A DNA stretch of 64,000 nt from an uncultured Alphaproteobacteria bacterium (GTDB lineage: Bacteria; Pseudomonadota; Alphaproteobacteria; HIMB59; GCA-002718135): assembly GCA_902607435.1 (NCBI GenBank), contig CACLJX010000007.1:1-64000 (forward strand), written 5' to 3'. A program made the position numbers and the translations under genes. How positions within the stretch are numbered: the first letter of the stretch is position 1; each line of letters opens with the position of its first letter. This document shows, piece after piece, positions 47,845 to 56,955 of this stretch. The notes under the pieces are model-generated. The model was not told where the DNA came from and made no database searches. It saw nothing but the letters and a program-made list of their open reading frames with translations.

Positions 47845-48804
47845 ATGAAACCTATTTTAGATAAAAAATATATAAAAAATGCTCTTAAGAAAGCTAAAAA
47901 AATTCTTCTCAGTGGTGAATTGGTTATATTTCCAACTGAAACAGTCTACGGAATTGGGGCAAATGCAACAAATCTTAATGCAATACAAAAAATATATGAA
48001 ATTAAAAAGCGACCTTATAACAATCCTTTAATATGTCATTTCCAAAACTTGCAAAAAATTCAAAATGATTTTGAAATAAATGAAGTAGCTTATAAATTAG
48101 CAGATTTTTTTTGGCCTGGGCCTTTAACACTTATTTTAAAAAAAAAGAAATCCTCAACAATTAGTTTTAATGTATCAAACAATAATGAACTAGTTGGGTG
48201 TCGTATACCTAATCATCCTATAGCTGGTAAATTGTTAAAATCTATTCCATTCCCAATAGCTGCTCCTAGTGCTAATATATCAACAAAACTTTCTTCAACT
48301 AATATAAATAATTTAGATAACGAATTAAAAAATAATATATTTTTTATTGATGGGGGTGATAGTTATCATGGTTTAGAATCAACTGTCATAAATGTAAGTT
48401 CAAACTATCCAACAATTTTACGTTACGGAAGTATTACTGTAGAGCAATTAAAAAAAATTATCCCTAACATTAATTTTATAAAGAAAAATAATTTAACACA
48501 TTTAGCCCCTGGTCAGCAAAAAAAGCATTATTCTCCAAATATTCCAATACGTATTAATGTTAAAAAAGTCTTAGAAGGAGAAGTTCTTTTAAATTTTGGA
48601 AAGAATAATTTAAAATCTAAATTATTTGAACTTAATCTTAGTCCTTCAAGAAATTTAAAAGAAGCAGGAAAAAATTTGTATAACTTTTTGCATCAACTAG
48701 ATAAGTATGAATATAAAGGAATTGCTGTTGCACCAATACCAAATCATAATCTTGGTAAAACAATTAATGATCGATTAAAAAGAGCTATATCTAATGATTC
48801 ATAA
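47845..48804 (+). CDS. tsaC: L-threonylcarbamoyladenylate synthase (Sua5 type)
   Basis: Makes the threonylcarbamoyl-AMP used for t6A37 in tRNAs. The YrdC domain is clear: GELVIFPTETVYGIGANATN, KIYEIKKRPYNNPLICH, FFWPGPLTLILK and GCRIPNHPIAGKLL. A linker plus C-terminal Sua5 domain (from about residue 210, with LAPGQQKKHYSPNIP) makes this the long 319-residue Sua5 form. It is single, with convergent puuB-like downstream. Confidence 0.92.
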   Translation: MKPILDKKYIKNALKKAKKILLSGELVIFPTETVYGIGANATNLNAIQKIYEIKKRPYNNPLICHFQNLQKIQNDFEINEVAYKLADFFWPGPLTLILKKKKSSTISFNVSNNNELVGCRIPNHPIAGKLLKSIPFPIAAPSANISTKLSSTNINNLDNELKNNIFFIDGGDSYHGLESTVINVSSNYPTILRYGSITVEQLKKIIPNINFIKKNNLTHLAPGQQKKHYSPNIPIRINVKKVLEGEVLLNFGKNNLKSKLFELNLSPSRNLKEAGKNLYNFLHQLDKYEYKGIAVAPIPNHNLGKTINDRLKRAISNDS

Positions 48805-48869
48805 TAAATAATTATTTAATATAATTTCTAAAATTGTTAGTCCTGGGAAAATAATTGATTATAATTAAA

Positions 48870-50183
48870 TTAAAAAATATCTCTCATTTTGTAGTATGCT
48901 ATTGAAGCTGAGTAAATAGGGCGCCTAAAAAAATCTCCACCAGGTATACTAATATGTTTAATAGATTCAAAAAAATTAAATCTATCAGAAAAACCAGAAA
49001 TTTTTTCAGCTATAAGCTTACCTGCCAATGTACTTAAGGCTAGGCCATGTCCGGAATATCCATGTGCATAAATAAGTTTCCCATTCATCATTGTGCCAAA
49101 ATCTGGCAGTCTATTAACTGTGATAGCTAAGGTACCACCCCAAGAAAATTCAATTTTGTATTTTTTAAGTTCAGGAAAAACTTTGTACATTCTTTTCTTT
49201 ACAAAATTTTCAGAATCATGATTAAAAGACGCTGTGTATGTTTCTCCTCCTCCAAAAATCATTCTCCAATCTTCTGAAAAACGATAATAATCTATTATGA
49301 AACGTGTATCACATACAGCATAATTGTTTTTAATTAGTTGTTTTGCTTTTTCTTCTCTCAAAGGCTCTGTGGCTATAATGTAATTATTAATAGGCATGAA
49401 TTTATTTCTTTTTTTGCCGAGCAATTTATCAAGATAACCATTACATCCAACTACAGCATATTTTGCTTTTATTATATTTTTTTGAGTAATAATTTTAATA
49501 CCATCACTAGTTTCTTCTATGTTTGTGACAGGAGTATTTTCTAAAATATTTACATTTAAATTAATTAATTGATTAGTCAGTCCCAATAGGAATTTAAGAG
49601 GATTTAAATGATAACTTCCTTTATTAAGAAGTCCTGAGAAATATTTTTTTGAATTAATTTCTTCTTTTATTTTTTTAAAATTAAAGAATTCATATTTATC
49701 AAAATCATAATTTTTTTGAATATAATCTATTTCATATAAGAATTCTTTTTCGTCTTTTTTATAAGAACCTGCTGTCAACACACCATTTTGAAGAGCACAA
49801 TCAATTTTATATTTTTTTATGTGATCTTTTGCTTCGTTAACGGCTTCTAATCCTAATTTCCATAATTCCTTTGCATGATTAATGCCTAATTTTTTTTCTA
49901 AAGAAGACTGGCTTTTGCGCATTCCTATTCCTAATTGACCGCCATTTCTGCCTGAAGCTCCCCATCCTATTTTGCGTGCTTCAAGAAGAATTACACTATA
50001 ACCTTTACGAACAATGTTAAGTGCCGATGAAATTCCTGTTAAACCCCCTCCAATAATACAAACATCCACATCAAAATTACTATCAGTATTATTTGATAAA
50101 ATAGGAAAGTTTACGGAATTATGGTAAAAACTACCATTTTCATTATCATGTTGTTCAAAAGTATTTTTTTTGTTAATTGGCAT
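48870..50183 (-). CDS. FAD-dependent amine oxidoreductase, PuuB-like (copy 1)
   Basis: A DAO-superfamily flavoprotein of 437 residues. The FAD Rossmann motif is DVCIIGGGLTGISSALNIV, then LLEARKIGWGASGRNGGQLG, and the C-terminal FAD contact is YAHGYSGHGLALSTLAGK. This is the pattern of gamma-glutamylputrescine oxidase (PuuB/OrdL). It diverges from the PuuA-like ligase at 50267, so a shared promoter region of about 80 bp is likely. The probable role is oxidation of a gamma-glutamylated polyamine. Sarcosine or other amino-acid oxidases are alternatives. It differs strongly from the second copy at 52934. Confidence 0.8.
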   Translation of the reverse strand: MPINKKNTFEQHDNENGSFYHNSVNFPILSNNTDSNFDVDVCIIGGGLTGISSALNIVRKGYSVILLEARKIGWGASGRNGGQLGIGMRKSQSSLEKKLGINHAKELWKLGLEAVNEAKDHIKKYKIDCALQNGVLTAGSYKKDEKEFLYEIDYIQKNYDFDKYEFFNFKKIKEEINSKKYFSGLLNKGSYHLNPLKFLLGLTNQLINLNVNILENTPVTNIEETSDGIKIITQKNIIKAKYAVVGCNGYLDKLLGKKRNKFMPINNYIIATEPLREEKAKQLIKNNYAVCDTRFIIDYYRFSEDWRMIFGGGETYTASFNHDSENFVKKRMYKVFPELKKYKIEFSWGGTLAITVNRLPDFGTMMNGKLIYAHGYSGHGLALSTLAGKLIAEKISGFSDRFNFFESIKHISIPGGDFFRRPIYSASIAYYKMRDIF

Positions 50184-50266
50184 ATAGATTATGCAATCTT
50201 CATTATCGCAATTCTTTTTATTATCAAGAATTACATAATATTTTAAATATAAATTTTACAATAAAT

Positions 50267-51634
50267 ATGACAGAACAATTTGAACAGTGGCTTAAAGAAA
50301 ATTCAATCACAGAAGTAGAATGTTTAGTTCCTGATTTAGGTGGGATTGCTAGGGGAAAAATTCTACCAACAGATAAATTTATAAAAGGTCTTAATGAAGA
50401 TAGTCATCGTTTACCTCAATCAATTTTTATTCAAACTATTTCTGGAGGATATGCGACTGAAGATGATGAAGGATTGCCTCCAGAAGTATATAATCCTACA
50501 GATATTGATGTTATATTAAGACCAGACTTTAACACGATTAGAATCATTCCCTGGTATGAAGATCCAACAGCACAAGTAATTTGTGATGCAGTAAATTTGA
50601 ACGGTTCAGCTGTAATTAATTCAAGTCGACATGTTCTAAGAAAAATTCTTAAGATGTATGATGATCTAGATTATAATCCTATTGTCTCACCAGAAGTTGA
50701 ATTTTATTTAGTTAAACCTAATCCAGATTCTGATTATCCACTTGAAGTACCTACTGGCCAATCAGGAAGACAAGAAACAGGCAAACAAGCTTTTGGTATT
50801 GATGCTGTCAATGAGTTTGATAATTTATTCGAAGATGTTTATAATTACTGTGAAGAACAAAATATTGAAATTGATACGATAAATCATGAAAGTGGATCTG
50901 CACAAATGGAGATAAATTTTCAACACGGCGATCCTCTTGATTTAGCTGATCAAGTTTTTCTTTTTAAAAGAACATTACGACAATCAGCCATTAAACATAA
51001 ATTATATGCAACTTTTATGGCAAAACCAATGGAGAATCAGCCAGGAAGTTCATTACATCTACATCAATCATTACATAGTAAAAAAAATGGAAAAAATTTA
51101 TTCTTCAATAAAAAAAATATTTTATCAAATTTAATGAAAAATTATATTGGTGGTTTGCAAGAATATACTCCAAAATTAATGCCCATTCATGCCCCAAATG
51201 TTAATTCGTATAGACGTCTTTTTGCGACTTGGGATGCCCCCCGTAATACAAAATGGGGTTTAGGAAACAGATCCTGTGGTTTTAGAATTCCTTCTAACGA
51301 AGAAAAAAGTATGAGAATAGAAAATCGAATTTCTGGATCTGATACAAATCCCTATTTAATTATTGCTGCTAATTTAGCTGCAGGTTATTTGGGAATTAAA
51401 AATAAAATAAAACCAAGTCAAGAAACAAAGAAAAGTGTATTTGACGATAAAAAGAGTACTTTGCCAAAAAACATGGAAGAAGCAATTTTATTATTTGAAA
51501 AAGATGAAGATTTGGCAGAAGTATTTAGTCAAAAATTTATTAGAACAATTGCAGCTATTAGAAGAGTTGAATACCAAGCTTATTTAAAAGTCATTAGTTC
51601 TTGGGAAAGAGAATATCTTCTTTTAAATGTTTAG
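50267..51634 (+). CDS. Glutamine-synthetase-like gamma-glutamylpolyamine ligase, PuuA-like (copy 1)
   Basis: 455 residues from ATG 50267 (MTEQFEQWLKENSITEVEC). An earlier ATG at 50177 would run into the divergent oxidoreductase and is rejected. The GS fold is clear: VEFYLVKPN (first metal Glu), HESGSAQMEINFQHGD, PGSSLHLHQSLHS, NVNSYRRLFATWDAPRN and NRSCGFRIP. The LVPDLGGIARGK N-terminus is typical of PuuA-type ligases rather than GlnA. The expected reaction is ATP-dependent gamma-glutamylation of putrescine or another amine. It converges with the Rieske gene with a 4-bp overlap. Confidence 0.85.
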   Translation: MTEQFEQWLKENSITEVECLVPDLGGIARGKILPTDKFIKGLNEDSHRLPQSIFIQTISGGYATEDDEGLPPEVYNPTDIDVILRPDFNTIRIIPWYEDPTAQVICDAVNLNGSAVINSSRHVLRKILKMYDDLDYNPIVSPEVEFYLVKPNPDSDYPLEVPTGQSGRQETGKQAFGIDAVNEFDNLFEDVYNYCEEQNIEIDTINHESGSAQMEINFQHGDPLDLADQVFLFKRTLRQSAIKHKLYATFMAKPMENQPGSSLHLHQSLHSKKNGKNLFFNKKNILSNLMKNYIGGLQEYTPKLMPIHAPNVNSYRRLFATWDAPRNTKWGLGNRSCGFRIPSNEEKSMRIENRISGSDTNPYLIIAANLAAGYLGIKNKIKPSQETKKSVFDDKKSTLPKNMEEAILLFEKDEDLAEVFSQKFIRTIAAIRRVEYQAYLKVISSWEREYLLLNV

Positions 51635-52872
51635 TTTCTACCTAAAGCAAGATAGAAAGTTTCAAGATACCAGTTTTTAAAACTTTCTACACCTAATTCC
51701 ATTGTCGATAAAGGACCTGGTTGATACTTAGAAGATAATACCCCTTTTTGATTATCTTCAATTATTCTTTTATCTGCAATTGTAGTTTTATCCCACAACC
51801 AAATCATATCTTCAAGATTATAATCTTTTCCCTCTTCAGCATCTTTGTGAACTAACCACATTATTTCTACATCAGTTTGAAGAGGAGATTTAGGAACAAA
51901 AGTAAATAAGGTTGCAAAATCATTACACATCATAAGACTATTGAAAGGCGACGGTCCTATACCAGTATAACCATGATCATGCTCCTTAAATTTTCCCATC
52001 AATTTTTTACTTGCAGGCTTTCCACTTTTAGTTTCAGATAATTTTCCTTCAGACAAAGGTGTTCTCTCAGCTCCTCTTGAAAAATTATTAAAATTTCTCT
52101 CAGAATATTCTCCTGTAAAATAACCAAGTTTTTTAGTTTTTTCATTCCATTCCTCTAATCTTTTTGAAAATTTTTGAGAATGAGGCCCTGTTCCACTACC
52201 TCCTCCATAAGACAATATATATTCAGGATCATGAACTGAACAATATTCAGGATGAGAAGGTTGACAATGATAACATTCGTGAAAATTATCTAATGTAAGT
52301 TTCCAATTCCCATTTGTTGGATAAATTTTTCTATAAGCAATTTTGGCATCTTTGAGTCCATGTAATTCAATAAAAGGTTTATTAGGTTCAATAAATTCAT
52401 CAAAACTAACTGGATCTTTAGAAAAATTAATAAATATTAAACCTTGATATACTTTAATATTGCAACCATGTAGATTCCAGTTTCTTGAATTAAAATCACT
52501 ATTCATTAATCTAGCTGATTTCAAAGTTCCATTTATATTGTAGCTCCAGGCATGATAAGGACATACCAGAAGTTTTTTATTTCCTTCATCTTTTAAACAA
52601 ATTCGAGAACCTCTATGACGGCATACATTGTAATGAGCATGGATAATATTATTAGAGTCTCGAATAATGATAATAGATTCATTTCCAACATTTAATAAAA
52701 AATAATCTCCAATAGTTGGAATTCTTGAAACATGTCCTACAAAAATCCATTGTTTAAAGAAAAAATTTTCCAAATCTAGTTTGAAAATCATCTCATCAAC
52801 ATAAAATAGCTGATCCAAAGAATAGTTAGATTTTTGGCTCTTTATAAGGAATTTAATTTGGTTTTTATCCAT
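51631..52872 (-). CDS. Rieske non-haem iron oxygenase, large subunit (GbcA/YeaW/CMO-like)
   Basis: 413 residues from ATG 52872 (MDKNQIKFLIK); an ATG at 52914 adds an unlikely 14-residue leader. The Rieske site CRHRG then CPYHAW fits CxH-X17-CxxH. The mononuclear iron ligands are the two His in ECYHCQPSHPEYC plus a later Asp in IADKRIIEDNQKG. The LSTMELGVESFKNWYL ending is typical of quaternary-amine oxygenases such as glycine-betaine, choline and carnitine monooxygenases. No ferredoxin-reductase partner gene is in the window. The substrate is probably an N-methylated or quaternary amine. It diverges from the second oxidoreductase. Confidence 0.85.
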   Translation of the reverse strand: MDKNQIKFLIKSQKSNYSLDQLFYVDEMIFKLDLENFFFKQWIFVGHVSRIPTIGDYFLLNVGNESIIIIRDSNNIIHAHYNVCRHRGSRICLKDEGNKKLLVCPYHAWSYNINGTLKSARLMNSDFNSRNWNLHGCNIKVYQGLIFINFSKDPVSFDEFIEPNKPFIELHGLKDAKIAYRKIYPTNGNWKLTLDNFHECYHCQPSHPEYCSVHDPEYILSYGGGSGTGPHSQKFSKRLEEWNEKTKKLGYFTGEYSERNFNNFSRGAERTPLSEGKLSETKSGKPASKKLMGKFKEHDHGYTGIGPSPFNSLMMCNDFATLFTFVPKSPLQTDVEIMWLVHKDAEEGKDYNLEDMIWLWDKTTIADKRIIEDNQKGVLSSKYQPGPLSTMELGVESFKNWYLETFYLALGRN

Positions 52873-52933
52873 AAATTTATATTTATATATAATATTAATT
52901 GAATAGCCATTCAATGAATTTTATAAATAACAA

Positions 52934-54265
52934 ATGTCAAATTTATATCACGAAGACATCTACAAATTTGATAAACCAGTAAAAAGTTATTGGGAAACTA
53001 CTTGCAACACAAATAATAATTATAACAAATTAGAAAAAAATATCCAAACAAATATTGTTGTTATTGGTGGTGGATATACAGGGATTTCTTGTGCTTTATC
53101 ATTAGCTAAAAATTTTAATGAAGATGTTGTTTTGATTGAAGCTGGACATATTGGCTGGGGATCATCTGCTAGAAATGCTGGATTCTGCTGTATCTACCCT
53201 GCAAAAATGTCAGTTGCTACTATGTTTAAAAAGTTTGGCAAAGAAGAAACAAAGAAATTTTTCAAAAATACCATTGAGGGCTCATATTTTACAAAAAATT
53301 TAATAGACGAATACAAAATTAATTGTGATTTAACTGGTGATAGTAATTATGAAGTTGCTCCTCATCCAAGTTATTTCGAATCAATTAAAGAAGAATCACT
53401 TATATATAAAAAAGAATTTGGAATAGAAACTAAAGTATATTCAAAAGAAGAATTTAATGAAATTGGCCATACTGGGGAAGAGCAGTTTGGAGCACTTTCC
53501 TACAAACCTGGTTTTGCAATTAATCCTTTAAAATTTTTATTAGGTTTAGCTGAAGAAGCTAAAAAATCTGGAGTGCAAATTTATCAAAAAAGTAAAGTAA
53601 CTAAAATTGAAAAAAAATTAGAAAAATTCAATGTAATTGCAAACGATCATATTATAACGTCAAACAAAATAGTTATGGCAACTAATGGTTTTTATAAAGA
53701 TGATTTATTTCCAGATCTGAATAACACAATATTACCTGTTATATCTAATATTATTATAACAAGACCTCTTACAAATGAAGAGGTTAAATCTCATAATTTT
53801 GTAACTTATAACCCTATATTAAATTTTAGAAATTTGCTTTTCTATTATAGATTGCTTAAAGATAATCGTTTTTTATTTGGAGCTAGAGGGGATTTAATTG
53901 GTAGTGAGCAATCATCAAAAATAAAATCAAAAAAAATGGAAGAACAAATGAAAAAAGTTTTTCCTAATTGGAAAAATGTTGAGATTGATTTTCATTGGAG
54001 AGGTCTAGTAGCAGTAACAACAAAATTTGCACCCTCAATAGGAAAATTGGATGATGAAATTTACTATAGTTTTGGTTATCAAGCTAATGGCGTTAATACA
54101 GCTCCTTGGTCAGGCAATGAATTAGCAAAACTAATTGTTTCTAATAGTAAAAAACTAAATATATCTAAATTATATCAAGGTTTACCTAAAAAATTCCCTT
54201 TTCCTTTTTTACGACTTTTATATTTACGAATAGCTCTTCTATATTATAGTTTTATAGACAAATAA
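52934..54265 (+). CDS. FAD-dependent amine oxidoreductase, PuuB-like (copy 2)
   Basis: 443 residues, DAO superfamily. NIVVIGGGYTGISCALSLAK then VVLIEAGHIGWGSSARNAGF is the FAD site. The C-terminal part has YSFGYQANGVNTAPWSGNEL. The WGSSARNAG motif has the same spacing as in copy 1, but the proteins differ widely outside the cofactor regions, so the substrates probably differ. It is followed 9 bp later by the first agmatine deiminase and diverges from the Rieske oxygenase. A role in oxidation of polyamine or N-methyl amine is inferred. Confidence 0.8.
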   Translation: MSNLYHEDIYKFDKPVKSYWETTCNTNNNYNKLEKNIQTNIVVIGGGYTGISCALSLAKNFNEDVVLIEAGHIGWGSSARNAGFCCIYPAKMSVATMFKKFGKEETKKFFKNTIEGSYFTKNLIDEYKINCDLTGDSNYEVAPHPSYFESIKEESLIYKKEFGIETKVYSKEEFNEIGHTGEEQFGALSYKPGFAINPLKFLLGLAEEAKKSGVQIYQKSKVTKIEKKLEKFNVIANDHIITSNKIVMATNGFYKDDLFPDLNNTILPVISNIIITRPLTNEEVKSHNFVTYNPILNFRNLLFYYRLLKDNRFLFGARGDLIGSEQSSKIKSKKMEEQMKKVFPNWKNVEIDFHWRGLVAVTTKFAPSIGKLDDEIYYSFGYQANGVNTAPWSGNELAKLIVSNSKKLNISKLYQGLPKKFPFPFLRLLYLRIALLYYSFIDK

Positions 54266-54274
54266 TTATAATTA

Positions 54275-55303
54275 ATGACCCCATATGAAAAAAATTTTAA
54301 AGTACCAGGAAGATTCGAAGATCATGAATGTACTTTCATTACTTGGCCTTGCTCAAGTACTGATTTAGAAATAGATAACTTTGAAAAAGAAACTATTATA
54401 TTTGCGCAAAAACTTTCTCAGTTTGAGAAAGTAGTTATTATTGCAGATCCATCAAATTATGAGAATGTATTTAATCAATGTAAAGAATTCTCAACTGTTT
54501 GGTCCATATCGACTGATTTTTCATGGATAAGAGATAACGGACCTATTTTTATTAAAAATGACACAGCAGAAGTAGCTGGGGTGCATTTTAAATTTAATGG
54601 ATGGGGAAATAAATTTGAAAAATGTGAATCAGTAAAAGAAATGCCAAAATATCTTTTAGAAAAATTAAATTTTAAAAGATTTACATCTGATTTGATACTT
54701 GAAGGAGGAGGCGTATCATTTGATGGTCAAGGAACAATGATAACAACTGAACAAATGCTAATGAATAAGAATAGAAATGCTAATTTCTCAAAAAAACAAA
54801 TTGAAAAGGAAGTCAGAGATTTATTGGGTATTGAAAAAGTGATTTGGTTAAAAAAAGGTTTGGTTGAAGATGAAGGCACCGATGGTCATGTTGATTGCGT
54901 AGCTGAGTATATTGCTCCAAAAAAGGTATTAGCTCAAACAGTATATGATAAACAAAATCCAAACTATGAACTACTAAAAATAAACTTAGAAATTCTTAAA
55001 AAAGAAATGGATGCTCAAGGAAATAAACTAGAAATTATTGAAATGCCTTATCTGCCCTACTTTCCAGAAATGTATAATAACACCCAATATGTATCCCCTT
55101 ATACTAACTACTACGTGGCAAATAAATCTGTTTTGGTTCCAGAGGTTGATCCAAAACTTGACGAAAAAGCTTATAAGTTAATTCAAAGTATTTACATAGA
55201 TCGTAAAATTGTTCCCATACCAGCTTTTTATCAAGCAATTGGGGGAGGAGGGCCAGGATGCATTACGCAACAATTGCCTAAAGGTATTAATACAAGTGTT
55301 TAA
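54275..55303 (+). CDS. aguA: Agmatine deiminase / peptidyl-arginine-deiminase family (copy 1)
   Basis: 342 residues. The guanidine-modifying-enzyme fold carries WIRDNGPIFIKND, LEGGGVSFDGQGTMITTEQ, the catalytic His in DEGTDGHVDCVAEY and the nucleophile Cys in GGGGPGCITQQLP near the C-terminus. It would hydrolyse agmatine to N-carbamoylputrescine and ammonia. The start, MTPYEKNFKVPGRFEDHEC, resembles that of copy 2 at 61019. It sits behind the copy-2 oxidoreductase in a plus-strand operon and overlaps a small lipoprotein frame by 8 nt. Confidence 0.88.
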   Translation: MTPYEKNFKVPGRFEDHECTFITWPCSSTDLEIDNFEKETIIFAQKLSQFEKVVIIADPSNYENVFNQCKEFSTVWSISTDFSWIRDNGPIFIKNDTAEVAGVHFKFNGWGNKFEKCESVKEMPKYLLEKLNFKRFTSDLILEGGGVSFDGQGTMITTEQMLMNKNRNANFSKKQIEKEVRDLLGIEKVIWLKKGLVEDEGTDGHVDCVAEYIAPKKVLAQTVYDKQNPNYELLKINLEILKKEMDAQGNKLEIIEMPYLPYFPEMYNNTQYVSPYTNYYVANKSVLVPEVDPKLDEKAYKLIQSIYIDRKIVPIPAFYQAIGGGGPGCITQQLPKGINTSV

Positions 55304-55430
55304 AAAAATAATTTACATTATTTTGCTTGGTTTTGTTATTACTACATGTAACGGTCAAATTGAAAAAAAAGGTAAGAAGGGTGATTTTTTGTTCCGCAAA
55401 TGTACAAAGTGTAGCTTAAGCAAAAACTAA
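55296..55430 (+). pseudogene. Short lipoprotein frame resembling a truncated cytochrome c
   Basis: A 44-residue frame starting GTG 55296 (MFKKIIYIILLGFVITTCNG) has a clear lipoprotein signal with Cys at a lipobox-like VITTC. The remainder, KKGKKGDFLFRKCTKC then SLSKN and a stop, looks like the haem-binding start of a class I cytochrome c (GxxxFxxCxxCHSL) but lacks the haem-ligand His, and ends there. No continuation is visible downstream in any frame. It could be a decayed cytochrome or a genuine small lipoprotein. It overlaps aguA copy 1 by 8 nt. Confidence 0.5.
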
Positions 55431-55466
55431 CTATAAAAATTATTGGGATTTTTTTAATTTAATTTA

Positions 55467-56303
55467 TCAAGTTGATATTTTTTTAGCAATGACACGAATA
55501 CCACCTAGTTTTCCATTTGAAAAATAATGATCTATAAAAGAATAAAATGAGTTTATACTATTATAAATGATCTCACCATGAACTCGTATATGTCTATTTT
55601 TTTGTTTATTGTAAGATAAATATCTATTCCGTGTAAATTTAGTCCATTCATTTGACATATCTTGACAAAAAATTAGAGTGAATCCAACTTTTTCAATTTC
55701 AGATTTGTAAGTTTGAATATCAGGTAGATAGTTCCCATAAATATTTTCTAATAGTTCAGACAATTCTTTTTCACTGAATGGTTTTCGACTCAATAAATCT
55801 TCTGCATAGAAAAAACCTCCGTATCTAAGTGCATCAAAACATTTTTTAAGTAAAATTTTATTTTCAAAAATATGATAAAGAGTTAACCAACTAACAATAG
55901 CATCAAATTTTTTTCCTTCCCAATCGTACGTAAGAAAATCACCACAAACATGTTTTACTTTTTTAGAAAGTCCACAGCGTTCAGTTAAATCTATTGCAAT
56001 TTCGTTTTGATCAGATTGAAGTTCAAGTGCAATCACAGTTGCTCCAGTTTTATTTGCTATATATCTAGCTGGACCACCAATTCCCGATCCAATTTCTAGT
56101 ATTGTCATATTAGAATCAATATTAATTTTATTTATTGCAAAATCTACAGCTTCCGTACCGTAGTAATGCAATTGATCAAAGCTGGTTATTTCTTCAACAA
56201 TTAATGGTTCTGAATTTATTTTACCAAGCTCTTTAATTTCGTTATAAATTCTATCTACATGATTATAGAGTTTCATGGATTTAATATTTAAATTATGTTT
56301 CAT
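55467..56303 (-). CDS. SAM-dependent methyltransferase, class I
   Basis: 278 residues. ITSFDQLHYYGTEAVDFAI precedes motif I ILEIGSGIGGPARYIA, then VIALELQSDQ, FDAIVSWLTLYHI and LRYGGFFYAEDL. The layout is shared with small-molecule methyltransferases acting on amines (sarcosine/dimethylglycine type) and with lipid methyltransferases; the substrate is not determinable. It is the last gene of the minus-strand potDBCA-pncA run, 44 bp after the nicotinamidase, which hints at a polyamine or pyridine substrate (inference). Confidence 0.8.
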   Translation of the reverse strand: MKHNLNIKSMKLYNHVDRIYNEIKELGKINSEPLIVEEITSFDQLHYYGTEAVDFAINKINIDSNMTILEIGSGIGGPARYIANKTGATVIALELQSDQNEIAIDLTERCGLSKKVKHVCGDFLTYDWEGKKFDAIVSWLTLYHIFENKILLKKCFDALRYGGFFYAEDLLSRKPFSEKELSELLENIYGNYLPDIQTYKSEIEKVGFTLIFCQDMSNEWTKFTRNRYLSYNKQKNRHIRVHGEIIYNSINSFYSFIDHYFSNGKLGGIRVIAKKIST

Positions 56304-56347
56304 AAATTAAATTAGCTATTTTTGTGACAATGCCTAAATATTTCATT

Positions 56348-56938
56348 TTATAATAAATCTATACCTTTTGATTTCATTTCTTCTAAAGTTTTATTACTTT
56401 CTGCTTCATTAATGCATTTAATACCTTTTAAAATTACTCTAGTCTTGAATCCTTCTGCTACAGAATCAAAAACAGTAAATTTTACACAATATTCTGTAGC
56501 TAAACCTACATAGTCTATTGATGTGACATTCTTTATTTTTAAATAATCAGTTAATCCTGTTTTGCGAATTTTACCATTATCATAAAAACCACTGTAACTA
56601 TCGATTTGTGAATTGGAACCTTTATAAATCGTTTTATTAATTGCTTTAATATTTAGAGTCGAAGGAAAATTAGATCCTTCAGATTCTTGGACACAATGTA
56701 CAGGCCATAGTATCTGTTCAAGATTATTTACTTTTACAACATCACCAATTTTTTTTCCTTGATGATTTGGTGCAAAGCTTACGTGATCTAGAGGATGCCA
56801 ATCTTTTGTAGCAACAACTATTGAATAATTATTGATAATTTCATTTATCGGCTCAATAACATCATTACCATTAGGTACTTCAAGTGATCCTTCTTTAAGA
56901 AAATCGTTTTGAACATCTATTATTACAAGAGCTTTCAT
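56348..56938 (-). CDS. pncA: Nicotinamidase (isochorismatase fold)
   Basis: 196 residues. ALVIIDVQNDFLKEGSLEVP carries the catalytic Asp, VATKDWHPLDHVSFA the metal-binding Asp/His set, and VGLATEYCVKFTVFDSVAEG the nucleophile Cys. The HxxDHxSFA pattern and WPVHC are those of PncA-type nicotinamidases, which turn nicotinamide into nicotinate for NAD salvage. Related cysteine hydrolases act on other amides, so a polyamine-pathway amide is an alternative given its place 17 bp after potA. Confidence 0.85.
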   Translation of the reverse strand: MKALVIIDVQNDFLKEGSLEVPNGNDVIEPINEIINNYSIVVATKDWHPLDHVSFAPNHQGKKIGDVVKVNNLEQILWPVHCVQESEGSNFPSTLNIKAINKTIYKGSNSQIDSYSGFYDNGKIRKTGLTDYLKIKNVTSIDYVGLATEYCVKFTVFDSVAEGFKTRVILKGIKCINEAESNKTLEEMKSKGIDLL

Positions 56939-56955
56939 TTTAACACTATAATTAA

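Noticed and set aside
48805-48869. A/T palindrome between the convergent tsaC and puuB-like genes as a terminator
   Set aside because: The symmetry is only short A/T runs with no GC in the stem; stability is too low to call.
50177-50266. Upstream extension of the PuuA-like ligase to an ATG at 50177
   Set aside because: It adds 30 residues unlike the family N-terminus and overlaps the start of the divergent oxidoreductase.
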